A DNA stretch of 64,000 nucleotides from Symsagittifera roscoffensis. Lineage: Eukaryota; Xenacoelomorpha; Acoela; Convolutidae. The position numbers and the translations under genes were made by a program. The stretch is from the NCBI RefSeq assembly GCF_963678635.1, contig NC_087062.1, forward strand, positions 83,414,012 to 83,478,011, written 5' to 3'. The notes below the pieces were generated by a model that did not search any database, was not told the origin of the DNA, and saw nothing but the letters and a program-made list of their open reading frames with translations. This document shows, one piece after another, positions 31,669 through 42,300 of the stretch; within the stretch, counting starts at the first letter, position 1, and every line of letters begins with the position of its first letter.

Positions 31669-32277
31669 TTAAACAAAATTGAGTCTTCGATTTTTTGCGG
31701 CAAATCTGTCGATGACCTCTTCAACATTGATTTCTACATCTTTGTGAATGTAAATTAGCGCCAAATTTGAGAGTCGGTCCTCCTTCATGTTGGAGCGGAG
31801 GTAACTTTTTAGTAGTTTCATGCTCGAAAAAGAGCGCTCAGCAGTGCATACCGTCACTGGGAGGGTAGCACCAATCTGGAGCAAAGTAAAAATTACTGGC
31901 ATTGTGGCTTTGTGACACACTCTGAGTGCAGCTGTAAGAGTTTCTGGGGTATCGGTGTACAGGGGGAAGCGCCACATGTTTTTCCAAACTTCGAACTTGC
32001 TGGGGAAGTCACCAACTGGAAGTATTCCTTCGTATAACTGGACCAGATCATCAAAATCTTCCTCCTTTGCATCCTTCTCACTTATCCAACGGGGTAGCAG
32101 CTTGCACACTTGGGCACAAGAAGAAGCTGCTCCAACGAAGCGTTCCTTGAGATCCATCAGGACAGGAGTGGTTGCAGTGGATGAAGGTGGTGACTTCTTG
32201 GGTCCACTGGTGAAGAAAGCCTTGAGCGTCTTGAAGCCAGAAGCCTTGGAGTCCTTGGGAGCAGTCCGCTTCGACAT
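31669..32277 (-). CDS. Short hAT transposase-derived protein with dimerisation domain, 202 aa
   Basis: The C-terminal half carries the hAT family C-terminal dimerisation region: LLQIGATLPVTVCTAERSFS (residues ~135-154), then LKSYLRSNMKEDRLSNLALI, with the hallmark A-E-R-x-F-S and R-x-x-M...RL..LAL pattern. The N-terminus (MSKRTAPKDSKASGFKTLKA, then FFTSGPKKSPP) resembles the short basic start of many hAT transposases. The BED finger and the catalytic core are absent. The frame is intact from ATG to stop, with a TATTTATA-like box upstream near 32370-32380 and a poly(A) signal after the stop. It could be translated as a small dimerising protein; whether it acts as a repressor is inference. Confidence 0.85.
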   Translation of the reverse strand: MSKRTAPKDSKASGFKTLKAFFTSGPKKSPPSSTATTPVLMDLKERFVGAASSCAQVCKLLPRWISEKDAKEEDFDDLVQLYEGILPVGDFPSKFEVWKNMWRFPLYTDTPETLTAALRVCHKATMPVIFTLLQIGATLPVTVCTAERSFSSMKLLKSYLRSNMKEDRLSNLALIYIHKDVEINVEEVIDRFAAKNRRLNFV

Positions 32278-32669
32278 CTGGAAGGTTGAAGTTGAAGTCC
32301 AGGGTCTAATCCAGAGTGCAGTGTGAAGTCCAGCGAAGAAGATTTTAGAATGAGCTAGGTAGTTTTGAACGGGGTATAAATACTGCGAATGAGGCAGGTT
32401 GACAGGTACCTGTTAGCAGGTACCTGCCTCGAGTCAAAAACTGAGTCCAATTTGAGGCCTCAAAAAAGACGCACTTTCAGACCTTGAATTTTCACACCTC
32501 AAAATTTTCTCTGATATAAAGGCCAAAGACACCGGCGCCAAAGACACCGGCGCCAAAGGCGCCCTTTGAAAAAAATTAAGTAAATTGTTCAAAGGGGGGA
32601 CCCTTTGGTAATTGTTACGGTCAAATTCCTAAGGGAAGGGGCGTCCGCCCCCCCCTAAATCCGCCCCTG

Positions 32670-33010
32670 AGGCTTACAAAAGCTTATCTATGCTGAATTT
32701 GAGCCTTCTTGAATTTTAAATTTAATCAAATTAAGTTACATTTTTGAGTTTTTAGCTTCATCTAAGCAATCGAAAACTTCAATTGTTTTTTTTTTATTTT
32801 TTTTTGTTTTTCTTGTAATTTCTCCAAAAATTTCTTTCCATTTCGCATATTTTGCAATGACTGACGAAAATGTCAGATTCCTTCATCATACCACTTCGCA
32901 AAAACGACACTAATTTGAAAAAAAATCATAATTTTGTAATTTTTTAAGACTGGTCGGAACATTCTGTGCTACTTGCACAGTAACCGGAAATAGATGTTGG
33001 ATTTTGGCTA
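32670..33010 (+). repeat. Repeat family B copy, right part
   Basis: Continues family B after the hAT insertion, ending with AAAACGACACTAATTTG and the tail hairpin CTGTGCTACTTGCACAG (around 32974-32990), followed by TAACCGG. The same tail is inverted near 6770 and diverged near 50235. Confidence 0.6.
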
Positions 33011-33469
33011 TGAGATGATAAATATAAAAAGAAGGATATCACTAATTTTACTAATGATTGAGAGTTGAACTGTTAAATGGATCGAAACTTTTACTAATCG
33101 ACGGACAAAACTGAAATTTTTGAAATTTTATTTGGCAGAATGTTTTTTGAGAGGAAAAATCAAATTTGTTAAATTGTTCAAGGAAAGAGGTGGAATAGTT
33201 GAAAAGATGTGAACTACCGCTCAAATCAGTCAAACGCGCTCTTGAATGGGAGAAAAAAGCTAGTTTTTTAAAATTTCTCCTTGCAGGAACCAATTTGATC
33301 ACAGATTTGAATGGGACTAATCACTTCACACATTTATTTGACAAAAGTCAGAAACGAACTGGATAAATCTGATCATTATGGAAAATGGTTTTGGGTTGTG
33401 TATCCCAAAACGAGTTGCTCGTTTTTATAGCGACTTTCTGTACCAAAAATCTGTATTCTCTGACCGTCT
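33011..33469. other. No gene seen
   Basis: No coding region or repeat that I can support. Confidence 0.45.
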
Positions 33470-34030
33470 CGACCAAATTTCGTTATGTTTCGACTTTCTC
33501 GACCCATAAAAAGTCTTCGACTGAGTCCGAACGAGTTCAGATATGTTTCGAATTTCTCAGATTCGTTTTACGCGGCTTGACCCAAAATGGGTTGTGTAAT
33601 GATTAGCTCAACTCTTCACATCACAACAAGACTTATGTTTCGACTGTGCTCGTCCTGATCAAAAATGGGTATGTTTTGGCTGTGCTTGACATAGTTTTCA
33701 CCTTTCTCGACTACCACATAACATAAGTAAATAAACAAAAACTGATTATATCTACTTTTCGTAAGATTTTTTGTGATAATGCTTGAGCTAAAAATAAAAT
33801 AAAAGAATCTCCTGCATCGAAAATCAATTTTTACAGATTGACACTTCCCTTTTTTGACAAAAAATCTGGACTAATCTGCCCTTTATTTCGACTTTCTCGA
33901 CAAAAATTAGATATGTTTTAACTGTGTTCGACTTATGTTTTGACTTTTGGGTATGTTTCGACTGTGCTAGGCTTTTTTGTCAACTCGGTTGACCAAAACT
34001 GTGTGTTTTAACTTTATGCTCGGCTTAAAA
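33470..34030 (+). repeat. Degenerate repeats of ATGTTTCGACT..CTCGAC
   Basis: At least eight loose copies of TATGTTTCGACTTTCTCGAC and variants (TTTCGACTGTGCTCG, TTTTAACTGTGTTCGACTT, TTTGGCTGTGCTTGAC) spaced irregularly. Probably an old minisatellite. The unit loosely resembles that at 55370-56290 (GACTTTTTGAGTCGAAC). Confidence 0.5.
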
Positions 34031-34849
34031 TGATATCTGGGCCGCAGAATTTCAGTCGACAAACTGCACTTGCGCGAATTTAAATTGAGCACCTCGACCC
34101 AGGTGTGAAAGCTTAAACCAATGAGAACTGAAAAGATGAGAAGTACCACTCAATTGATTCAAATGCACTCCTAATTGGGCGGAAAAGCAAACAATTTGAA
34201 AACATTTTTGACCAGATGTTCGAACTGGATTGATAACTGCATGCATCTAAACGACATAAAACAGAAACAAACGAATAAATTTGTTCACTAGAGATGTTTT
34301 TTAGCTGAGTATGTCAATTATAATTGGTGAAAACTTCAGTAATATTGGAAAAAGTTTCAGTCTTTTTTTCCTGAGTCATGAAAATTTTACAATATCATTT
34401 TACTTGCTCGATATAAGACTAAATATTAAAAACTTCCAAACAGATTTTCACGACACTGGGACAATTTTGAGACTAAGTTTCAAATCTTTCAAATTACGAC
34501 TAAAAACGCTTTAAAATGACACATCAGTCAATCCAATCCAATAAGTATTCGTGGTATCTGATTAAGCATGGCAAACAAAAAAAATGAAACACACCCAAAT
34601 TCAAATTTCTTTCCAGTTTTCAACTACCCATGTTGCAATCATTAACAATCCTTTTTACTGCATTATAAGTTGAATTGGGGCCATTATAAGTGCTTTAACA
34701 GTCCAACTTAAAGTGGCTCTTGTCAGTTAACACAAATTAACTTGCTAAATCTAATGAACGGTTTGACTAAATTCATAAATTAATTTTTGAATGCAGACAG
34801 AAAACTAATTTTTTTGTCAAATTCTGATGAGCTTGAAAAGCTATTCTAT
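34031..34849. other. No gene seen
   Basis: Short open frames on both strands are unrecognised. No repeat or RNA gene is evident. Confidence 0.45.
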
Positions 34850-34955
34850 TGTTCCGACTTTTGAAGAAAGTGACAAAATATTTTATGAATGGGTTTGCTT
34901 TTTTCTTCAGACCAATTTTGACTTTTTAACTAGTCATTTTCGAGCAAAAATTTTT
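34850..34955 (+). repeat. Repeat family A copy, left part (split by MULE)
   Basis: GTTCCGACTTTTGAAGAAAG and TTCTTCAGACCAATTTTGAC match the start of family A (3563). The match stops at the octamer AAATTTTT where the MULE-like element begins and resumes after 37060. Confidence 0.65.
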
Positions 34956-35415
34956 GGTTCCCAAGCTTATCACCCCGTGTTTTGTAACCCCCTTTTTCTT
35001 AACCCCCTCTCATATAACCCCAAAATCAGATAACCCCACTACAATTTAACCCCTTTTTAAAACCAATTGTTAGAATCAAAGTGAAAGTTACTTGAAAAAG
35101 ATTCGGAACCATATCGTCGGTAAACATCAAAATTTTAATTGCGAAAAATTTTGCGAACCAAAATGAGTTAACATGCACGCTGCTAAATGCGTTTTAGATT
35201 TGAACAGAAATGACCTTGCCGATAGTCTAGATTTTGATATGAACTTGAAAACGAATCCGACCGACATGATTCAAATTGGTGCATATACAAAACAGTCCCA
35301 AACCATTTGAATTTCTTGACCTTGATCTTTTGGCGCCGACAGAATTGATCTACGCTTTGAAAACTAAAACATGGGCATAATTAAAGATCAAAGAATATTT
35401 CGGATTACAACCAAA

Positions 35416-35488
35416 GGCCTCATCGTATAGTGGTTAAAGCGTTAGTCTCAAAATCTAGAGATCAAAGGATCGAATCCCTGGCCGCACA
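35416..35488 (+). ncRNA. tRNA-like sequence with A-box and B-box motifs
   Basis: The order resembles a tRNA: a D-arm-like TCGTATAGTGGTTAAAGCG (A box), an anticodon-arm-like TTAGTCTCAAAATCTAG whose loop would read CTCAAAA (CAA, a Leu anticodon, if aligned canonically), and a T-arm-like GGATCGAATCC (B box). The acceptor stem pairs poorly (GGCC with GGCC only) and the T stem is imperfect, so it is unlikely to be a working tRNA gene. It could be the head of a tRNA-derived SINE or a decayed tRNA. It lies inside the MULE-like element. A related sequence occurs on the minus strand at 46399-46465. Confidence 0.55.
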
Positions 35489-36078
35489 AAAAACTTTCCA
35501 ATTTTCCAAAAAAAAATTGAATTTCGGGTAAATAAGATAACGGGTATATCAAGGGTACAATAAATCTGTTAACCTTAGAGGGTTGGGCGGAGGGAAAAGA
35601 AAAGTCAACATCTTGTATGTATTCATTATTTTGCCGGTTTCAAATCGACTTTAGCTCAATTTTGAAAAATCAAGGAAATAATTAAACATGGAAAAAATTT
35701 TATTGCTTGGCAATACAGATTAAATAGCAAATATTTAACTCAAGTTCGCCATAGCGCGAAAGAAATGCAAATCAGTTTTTTTTTTCGTAAACATGCATAA
35801 TATTCTGCACTTTTTCATTGAGCACCGGGTATTTTTTCTTTTTTGTAAATTGGTGCCCACTCGAGGCGTTATAGAAAATAAGTTTTTGGACGGAAGCGTC
35901 TTTTTGCAAATTTGCAATCACTTTCCATATACTGGGATGCGATCCACTGAAGTATGACTGTATGCCATAGTGTCAGCCCTCTACAGCATTTGTTGTTCTG
36001 GCCAAACCCGATGATGCCGCATCCCTCTGATTCCATAATGAAGGGGGAAAAGGGCTTCCCGATTCGGGACGAGACTTT

Positions 36079-36663
36079 TTATGTAGTTAGATCCAAAATA
36101 AAGGCAAAGCTCGTCAACTTTCGCTTTTTTCCAAGCACACGTAGCATTTCAGGGTCGCCGAATAAAATAATCCTCTCGTGATCATTTTGCCCACTGTCAA
36201 ATCTTATAAAATTTTTGAAAAGTTCGGGTATTTCGAAACTTCTGGTTGCTGGGGAGACTGGTAAGACTTCTTCTCGTTGCTTGCGCGCTCGTTGTGCGGT
36301 GCGAACTAAATTTTCTTTGGATGGTAGGGCTAGTTGAGTGGCAATGTTGTCTGTAATGGGCTGAATGGCGGTTGCGACTGCGACGGTTGGGGTGTTACTA
36401 TCGCTTAGCTCCTTGATGTTTTCCAAAACTAGTCGAACATTAGGTTTGCCCGTGGAAATATCGTGATTATGTTGACCCCTCGTTTCAATAAAGTTTTCTC
36501 CATCCGTAATTGCTGTTGCGCCGAATTTATGGGTTTGGTACTTTGAGCAGTTCCAATTTGTTGTTGTCTTGTCTTTTCGTTTAAGGTAATACTCGTGGCC
36601 TGATACCACTAGCATTTGTTTGTCTTTCGAAGTTAAAGGAAAATGGAATGACGCTTCAAACAT
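36079..36663 (-). CDS. FLYWCH-domain protein of the MULE-like element, partial
   Basis: FLYWCH zinc fingers are DNA-binding domains found in MULE transposases and in host regulators derived from them. Starting at the ATG at 36663 (MFEASFHFPLTSKD), the domain spans roughly residues 10-66: LVVSGHEYYLKRKD, WNCSKYQ, then GQHNHDI, giving the W-x-C and H-N-H signature. The position of the second Cys ligand appears to be Phe (HKFGATA), so zinc binding may be lost. The rest of the frame (LILRTAQRARKQREEVLP-like basic region and FGDPEMLRVLG near the C-terminus) resembles the segment preceding the MULE catalytic core. The core that should follow is not open in this copy. Confidence 0.65.
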   Translation of the reverse strand: MFEASFHFPLTSKDKQMLVVSGHEYYLKRKDKTTTNWNCSKYQTHKFGATAITDGENFIETRGQHNHDISTGKPNVRLVLENIKELSDSNTPTVAVATAIQPITDNIATQLALPSKENLVRTAQRARKQREEVLPVSPATRSFEIPELFKNFIRFDSGQNDHERIILFGDPEMLRVLGKKRKLTSFAFILDLTT

Positions 36664-37059
36664 TATATCTGATCTGATAGAGTGGTATAACAATGGTTAA
36701 AGAAATAGGCAGTATGAATTTTTTATAAAACTCAGAAACGTCTTTTGTTGCCTTCAATTAGCACCATGTAGGTTATCTCTGTTTTAAACGCGTGAGTGAG
36801 GGATTATTTCTCTAACTAATCGAAATGCAATTATTTATGAGATGCTAGAGGCATCAAGTGAATTAAGACTAGCTTTTCAGGCTTCAATTAGTAAGCTTAA
36901 TGGGACTACTCCTGTACTTATAAAAAGGACTTAATTTGAATCAAATTATCGTCATTATAAGGGGGTTAAATTGTTGTGGGGTTATCATGTTACGGGGTTA
37001 TGATATAGGTGGTGTAAACAGAGGGGGTTAAATATCGTAGGGTTAAAGAGTGGGACACC

Positions 37060-37330
37060 AAATTTTTATTCCATCTGAAATATGTTGAATTATAATGAAA
37101 AAATTTTGAATTATTTTTTGAGATTTTTTGAAAATCATTTCAAAAACCATCCTGTACACCTGTACACGCTATGCTTAGTCCATTGATGCAATTCGGAAAA
37201 AGCAAAGCATTAAATAACAAAATAGGGCGCCTCAATTGAAATTGGCTAAGACGAATTAAATCTCCGCTTATGCGTGAATATCACGAAATAGATAGCGCCA
37301 TTTTGCTTTGAAAGTTGGAACAAAAAATGT
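37060..37330 (+). repeat. Repeat family A copy, right part
   Basis: After the duplicated AAATTTTT the family resumes in diverged form; GGCTAAGACGAATTAAATCT and CTCCGCTTATGCGTGAAT are recognisable as the inverted-order AGCGGAGAGTTAATCCGTC block of other copies, so there has also been local rearrangement. Boundaries are approximate. Confidence 0.45.
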
Positions 37331-37539
37331 GGCTGAAGTTTTCTGTTTTATTTGAAAGGCAATAAGTAAATTTGTTGCAGGGTTGAGTTTCCACTCTTAA
37401 TTTTGTGGAAAGCTAATTTAGACTGAGCGAAAACTGGGGCGAATGAACCAAAGAAGGAACGCTACTTTTTATAGCTCAGGGAATTTTTTGAGGCAAGAAG
37501 TTTTGACTTTCAGTTGTACATCGAACGTCATTAAATTTA

Positions 37540-37990
37540 GTTTTAAAAATTTCCTGGTGTCGAGAAAAACTGGTATGAAATTTTTGAGATTTACTCAAAT
37601 ATCGAGCGAGTCAAGTTAGATCGATGAAACTTGGACCTTTAGGCTCAAAAACCTAATTTTTTCTAAAAAGAAAACTTCATTCAAAGTTTTCTTGAGCGCT
37701 TCCTTCGATAGAAATTTTTTCTAAAAATAAAGAATAATTATTGTGCAAAAAACGGATTTTAAAAAAAAATTATTTTAAATACATTATTTTGGTCTGTTAA
37801 TCAATTTTTGAAGCTCATTATTCATAATTATGTCTAAATGGCTAATTTTATACGCATTTGTGTAGTTATCTTATCTAACCACGGACAAACAAAAACGACA
37901 TTTAAATGAAGAAAAAAAAACAATTTTTTTGTAGGTTCTTACTGAGCACAACAACCGGCTTGCCTGACTTTTTTTTTCAATTTGTTGAAC
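37540..37990 (+). repeat. Repeat family B copy, diverged
   Basis: Shares GTGTCGAGAAAAACTGGTAT, TCGAGCGAGTCAAG and later AAAACGACATTTAAATGAAG and GCACAACAACCGGCTTG with the family B order. No coding capacity. Confidence 0.5.
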
Positions 37991-38249
37991 TGCTTATTTA
38001 GACAGAAATCAATTGCTTAAAGCAATTGATTTGTTTTTCTCGCAAATATTCGTTATTACTGTTTTCAATTGTAGTATGACGAGGTTGAGGTTTGATGGAT
38101 TTGCGACCGCTTCCATCCCCTAAATTCTGGTTCACCAAAAACGTAATTTGTGCTCAATTTCAGGTCGTCAAATTTTTCGTCGGCGTAAATAAATGGTGAT
38201 TTTGAGTATTGATTTTAACCATTCTGGGTTTTTGGCCATTCTAAAATTA

Positions 38250-38484
38250 TAGAGTAGTCCTACCAGAGTCCCGTTGAGTCTCCTCCAACAGATACAACAC
38301 CTTCAACACCAGCGACAAAAATGGTGCCTTCTGGTATTTCGACCAGTTCTACAAACTGCCAGAATCTAACAATAGTCTGGCTCATACTCATTGCAAGGTG
38401 GCGGAATCGCATTTTCAGGGAACTCGTGCCTCGACATCTTCAACATTGCAATGTCATTGGCTAGGCTGGATTCGTAATAGCTGA
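38250..38484 (-). pseudogene. Serine protease (S1) exon remnant
   Basis: On the minus strand a TTTGTTTTCAG acceptor precedes YYESSLANDIAMLKMSRHEF, which is the conserved region around the catalytic Asp of S1 proteases (NDIAMLK). Sixteen codons further on a TAG stops the frame at EPDYC. Another frame then reads IFVAGVEGVVSVGGDSTGLW, a broken version of the region around the catalytic Ser (GGDSGGPLW). The exon thus carries at least one stop and one frameshift, and the Ser motif is altered to GDSTG. It is on the same strand and of the same family as exons at 27.2 and 48.7 kb. Confidence 0.65.
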
Positions 38485-40540
38485 AAACAAAGTAATGATA
38501 TATTATTGCAATGATTGATTATTGAACTGGACCGAATCAGCAGCGTGTTTAGGGGAGATTTAAAATCAAAGATTCAACGACTTCAGGATTTCAACTTTTA
38601 TAATCGCCCCACCAACCACAAGGTCTCCCACTTTGGTACAACATCCATTTACGACCGACAGACTTTAAGATTTTCCAACCTTCAAAACTTTCCAAAAAAT
38701 TGCCAAAAACGGAAGTTTTGATCAGCTTTTTTTTATTTGCCAGCGGTTGAAAACAATTAGCAAATGCGAGCTGCTGATTATTAGATTTCAGACTGTTATT
38801 TCTGTGAAAAAAATCAAAAAATTAATACACTTTTCCATGACATGACTCGGGAATAAACGCTCATTTTAACATGTGAATAACTGATTTATTAATCAGAATA
38901 ATTTTAATCAAAAATATGCATGATAACAAATTGACTTTAAGGAAACAAAAAAATTTGCCTCATTTACTAAAAATAATACGTTAGATCAATATTTTTTAGT
39001 TGAATTAGCGGTAGTGTTTTTGATAAAAACTCAATTCACGTAACTCAAAGTACAAACGTCTCTGGCGAAAAATATCTTTTCCAAATTTTTTAATGATAAA
39101 TAGCGAGAAAAGTCAAAAGAAAAAAAGCCGACCCAGTCTCAAGCCTGAGAGAACGTCATTAGACCGTATGATCCTTTTACAAAAGACTCTGAGCAGAAAC
39201 TTTGATTTCAACTTTTATAATGTCACAGAAGAAAAATCATAACGCAAAATCCGATTTTGTGATTTAAATTTTTATCAAAACTACCGCCGCTTATTAATGA
39301 TATATATGGAAAAAAAACACAAGGCTGAAAAGACTACCTGCAAAAACTGCCGATAGATAAGCAACCCACTGCCGATAAAAATATAATTTTGAAGTTGAAA
39401 ACTTGAAGTTGGTAACTAAGTGATTTGAGCTTTTTCAAAGTCACTACAGCAAAATTTGTCCGAAAAAACTGTGATTTATAATACACATTTTGAGTGAAAA
39501 AGGCAATCATTTTTTTCTCGAATCAATTTACTATCAGATTGAAGCGTTAGGCAACAATCATCGAAACAATAATTGTTTTATATTTTTTTTATTTAGTTAG
39601 TTAGAGTGCTTTGTGTTTAGCGGTCTATTTGCTTGTTTTTTTTGTTTATTCTGACGATATCAGTGTGAACAAAAATGTTTTTTTAAGAGTTCAAATTTTC
39701 TGAAATTTTTTAAAAATTTAAGTATTTCATCAAGTTGTAAATTGTCTCGGAAAATTAGTTGATTGAAATTTTTATACTTCCTTAAGAAATGTGCAAATAC
39801 CACTGGTTAATTAAAACTAACTAAGTTAATGGTAAAAAGAATGAGTAAAGATATTTAAATTAAAACTGCTTTTCTCTATTTCTATCGAACAGTGATGCGA
39901 AGTTCAATGGAATTCGAATAAACGTAACAAGCAGGTATTTAATTAGGAACACAAGGTCAAGATTCACATGAAACAAAAGCACATCCACAACATTCCCCAA
40001 TGCAGAATTTTTTTAAATATGTGAATAGAATAAGTAGCCCACTTACGAAAACATACTCCTTTCTCCCTTCACCCCACGGGTACGAAGTTAGAAACAAAAG
40101 TAACTTACTTACTGCACACCATGGAATATACAGAAGATATACAAGTGTACAAGGCATATGGTAATAATTTACAGGCTACATACAATTTATACAGATATAT
40201 ACAGTCAAGATTAGGTTTAATGTGCAACTGGGGTTATGTGAAAAAATGTTTTCATACACAAATTATCCATTGGATAATGCTAATTAACTAAATTGCAACT
40301 CGATAAAAGGAAGATAACTCTACACTACCCAAAAAGTATAATAAAATGAAAATGACGAAAATTTTAATCACAAAAGCACTAAGTAAAAACAATTTAGCCA
40401 CTACAAAATGGCTAATTCAACTAATTACGATAGGAAAAAATGAAAAGTTTTGATTAATTTTCGTTAAAGTTTTTGTGAAAAATGTCCGACTCAATTTTTG
40501 TCTTTGTGTCTCATATAGATGAAATGTCGCTATCTCCACA
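38485..40540. other. Gene-poor AT-rich region
   Basis: About 2 kb with no recognisable exon, repeat family or RNA. Short open frames (38515-38721, 39957-40157) have no supported identity. Confidence 0.5.
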
Positions 40541-40559
40541 AATCTCCTTTCACCGTAAA

Positions 40560-41340
40560 CTTAGGGGGGCGAGGGTTGCGTCGAGGTCTGGAGTAGCTAC
40601 TCGAGGGGACGACCTTTAAAGTCTCGGCTGGCTTTTCTGGAGAGCTCTCGATGTGAATTGGGTTGTCATTCGCGCCCAAATGTTTCCAGGGGAATCCTGG
40701 CCGTCCGTTAACAGTCGTCTTGAAGAATCTAAAGAAATTTCAAGAGCGATAGATTGTGAATCCGATTTTACACCTGAGTCTCAGCCTAGATAATCTTCTA
40801 AGATTTTATCCCAGAGGTCTAAGTCTAACGTGGATGTAGGTTGTGAATCAACAGAGAGGAAACATTTTGTCTCTTCGCAGCTGACGTCCCCAAGGATCTT
40901 CTAGAAGAGGATGGTTGAGCAATGTTGGAAACCAGTCGCTTAGCTGGAGAATGTCTTTTTTTCCCTACCAAATCATCAGCGTTTGATCTACTTGCAAATA
41001 TATTTGGAGACATTGGTTGTTCTGTCTTGAAGGCAAGATTTGATTTTCTGAGGACGTGCTCGTTGTCTAGTGTTACTGTGTGATCAGTGTCTGATAGTAT
41101 TTTTTAGTTAACGGGCTTAAAATATGGTTTTCCTTCCTTTCTTAAAACCACTTTTGTAAACCATTCACCTCCTTGAGTGAAATGGTTTGACAGAGGAGCT
41201 CTTATTGCAACCGGCGTTAGTTTGTCCTTAGGGTCACTCTCATAGCTGTTGTCGTCTGCTTTCGTATTGTCTAAGTAACCGTCCTTAGTGTCGTCCTTGG
41301 CTCGCTAATCATTTGCTCTTGTCTTCGCCATGATCGAATT
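40560..41340 (-). pseudogene. Ty3/gypsy integrase C-terminal tail, decayed
   Basis: Minus-strand reading in several frames gives coding-like pieces: KVVLRKEGKPYFKPV and DTDHTVTLDNEHVLRKSNLA (about 41030-41160), like the small beta-barrel/linker after the integrase core; MSPNIFASRSNADDL (40825-41013); and a Pro/Arg-rich end GRPGFPWKHLGANDNPIHIE then SSSYSRPRRNPRPPK (about 40560-40710). Several stops separate them. They follow the integrase core on the same strand, so they are read as the end of the same pol. Confidence 0.55.
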
Positions 41341-42300
41341 CCCTTTATCTAAATCAATTGCAAATCAAAAAGTGTTGGGAGATCTGTTAAAATATTTTAG
41401 AAAAGGTGTACATCTAATGAATGGTTGTTTCGTCGAGCGTAAAATTCCAGATGATTTTATCAATGGCTGATTTCAATATTGGTTTAAGTTCGTTCAAAGA
41501 CATCGCCATAAGTTTCGCTTTCAACGTGTAAAGAACTCCATTGGATCTATGATCCATGGTGCATAAGATTCAGTTGATATTGATCTTCTCACAGAAGTTT
41601 TTAAAATCGTATATAAGAAACATGACCCATAGTCTACTTTAATCGAATTTGAAAGTCCGTGAAGATTGCAGTAATCAATCACAAAGAAAAAATTTGTGGA
41701 GGTGTTCTTTACAACTTTCGCCGAAGGAAATTTAGGAAATCTATCTATAGAGAGTAAAAGGTATTTCGAAGTGCCCCAGTTTTTATCCAGTGGACCAGCG
41801 AAATCTAAATTTATTTTCTTTATCGATTTTGTAAGTTCCGTTAGTTTCCGCGTATTTGTCGAACTCAAAAGGACTTTTAAGTTCTTACCGGCTTTCAGAC
41901 CTTGAGTGCAACTTTTTCCGTGGAAGAAGATTAATTTATACAAATGCGGCCACCGAATGTTTTCTGCCAATGCTTTCATACCGAACTGCCCGGGATGAGT
42001 TTCGTGTAACAAACTCATGAATGGCGATCTAAGAGCTACCGGAACAATTAAAATATTATTGTTAAATAGTAATCCCTCTCTCAAGTGTCTCTTTGGAAGG
42101 TTTTTAAATAAGCTCCAAACTTATCCAGTAGAGTCTCGTTTTCAGCTGCATTTTTTATTTTTTTTACAAATTTATCCTCGTTCGTCATAAATTGGCTTAA
42201 TCTGTTGGAGCAACGATCTGCAAATGATACCGGGGAAGATGGTAATTTCAGGTCCCCTTTGTATATAGAAAGTACGGTTTTGTGAGTTTGAGACATGGTA
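41341..42300 (-). pseudogene. Ty3/gypsy integrase, decayed
   Basis: Integrase inserts the cDNA into the genome. The zinc-binding region is visible at HETHPGQFGMKALAENIRWP: the two His are kept, but of the Cys pair (SCTQGLKAGKN) the second is Gly. The catalytic core follows: NLDFAGPLDKNWGTSKYLLL with the first Asp, then KVDYGSCF with the second Asp (the usual Asn after it is Tyr). The region of the third acidic residue is disrupted. The frame upstream (42081-42296) is the RNase H to integrase spacer. Stops and frameshifts make it inactive. Confidence 0.75.

Larger units (their letters stand above)
31577..32669 (-). mobile_element. hAT transposon, 1093 bp, internally deleted, perfect 8-bp target duplication
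   Basis: Termini CAGGCGCGGATCTAGG and CTAAATCCGCCCCTG are inverted and belong to the common hAT end type CAGGGGCGGAT..AGG. The octamer AGGCTTAC lies directly on both sides (31569-31576 and 32670-32677), a perfect hAT-length target duplication. The element encodes one 202-codon frame on the minus strand. At 1.1 kb it is far shorter than an autonomous hAT (usually over 2.5 kb), so most of the transposase is missing. It is inserted in a family B repeat. Confidence 0.93.
34956..37059 (-). mobile_element. MULE-like DNA transposon, 2104 bp, TAACCCC-rich inverted ends
   Basis: The ends are GGTTCCCAAGC and, inverted, GGTGTCCCACTC. Next to each lie about 100 bp of inverted subterminal sequence containing five to six spaced copies of TAACCCC (for example GATAACCCCACTACAATTTA versus GATAACCCCACAACAATTTA). 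The identical octamer AAATTTTT flanks both ends (34948-34955 and 37060-37067). Long inverted ends, a target duplication of this size and a FLYWCH-type reading frame fit the Mutator-like (MULE) superfamily. A complete MULE transposase is not present; only the FLYWCH part and possible degenerate core pieces down to about 35735 remain, so this copy is non-autonomous. Confidence 0.82.

Noticed and set aside
34966-35060. TAACCCC words read as an interstitial telomere
   Set aside because: Copies are spaced by ~10 unrelated bases and occur symmetrically at both ends of a transposon with target duplication; they are subterminal repeats.
35416-35488. A functional tRNA-Leu gene
   Set aside because: Acceptor and T stems pair poorly and it sits inside a transposon; kept only as tRNA-like.
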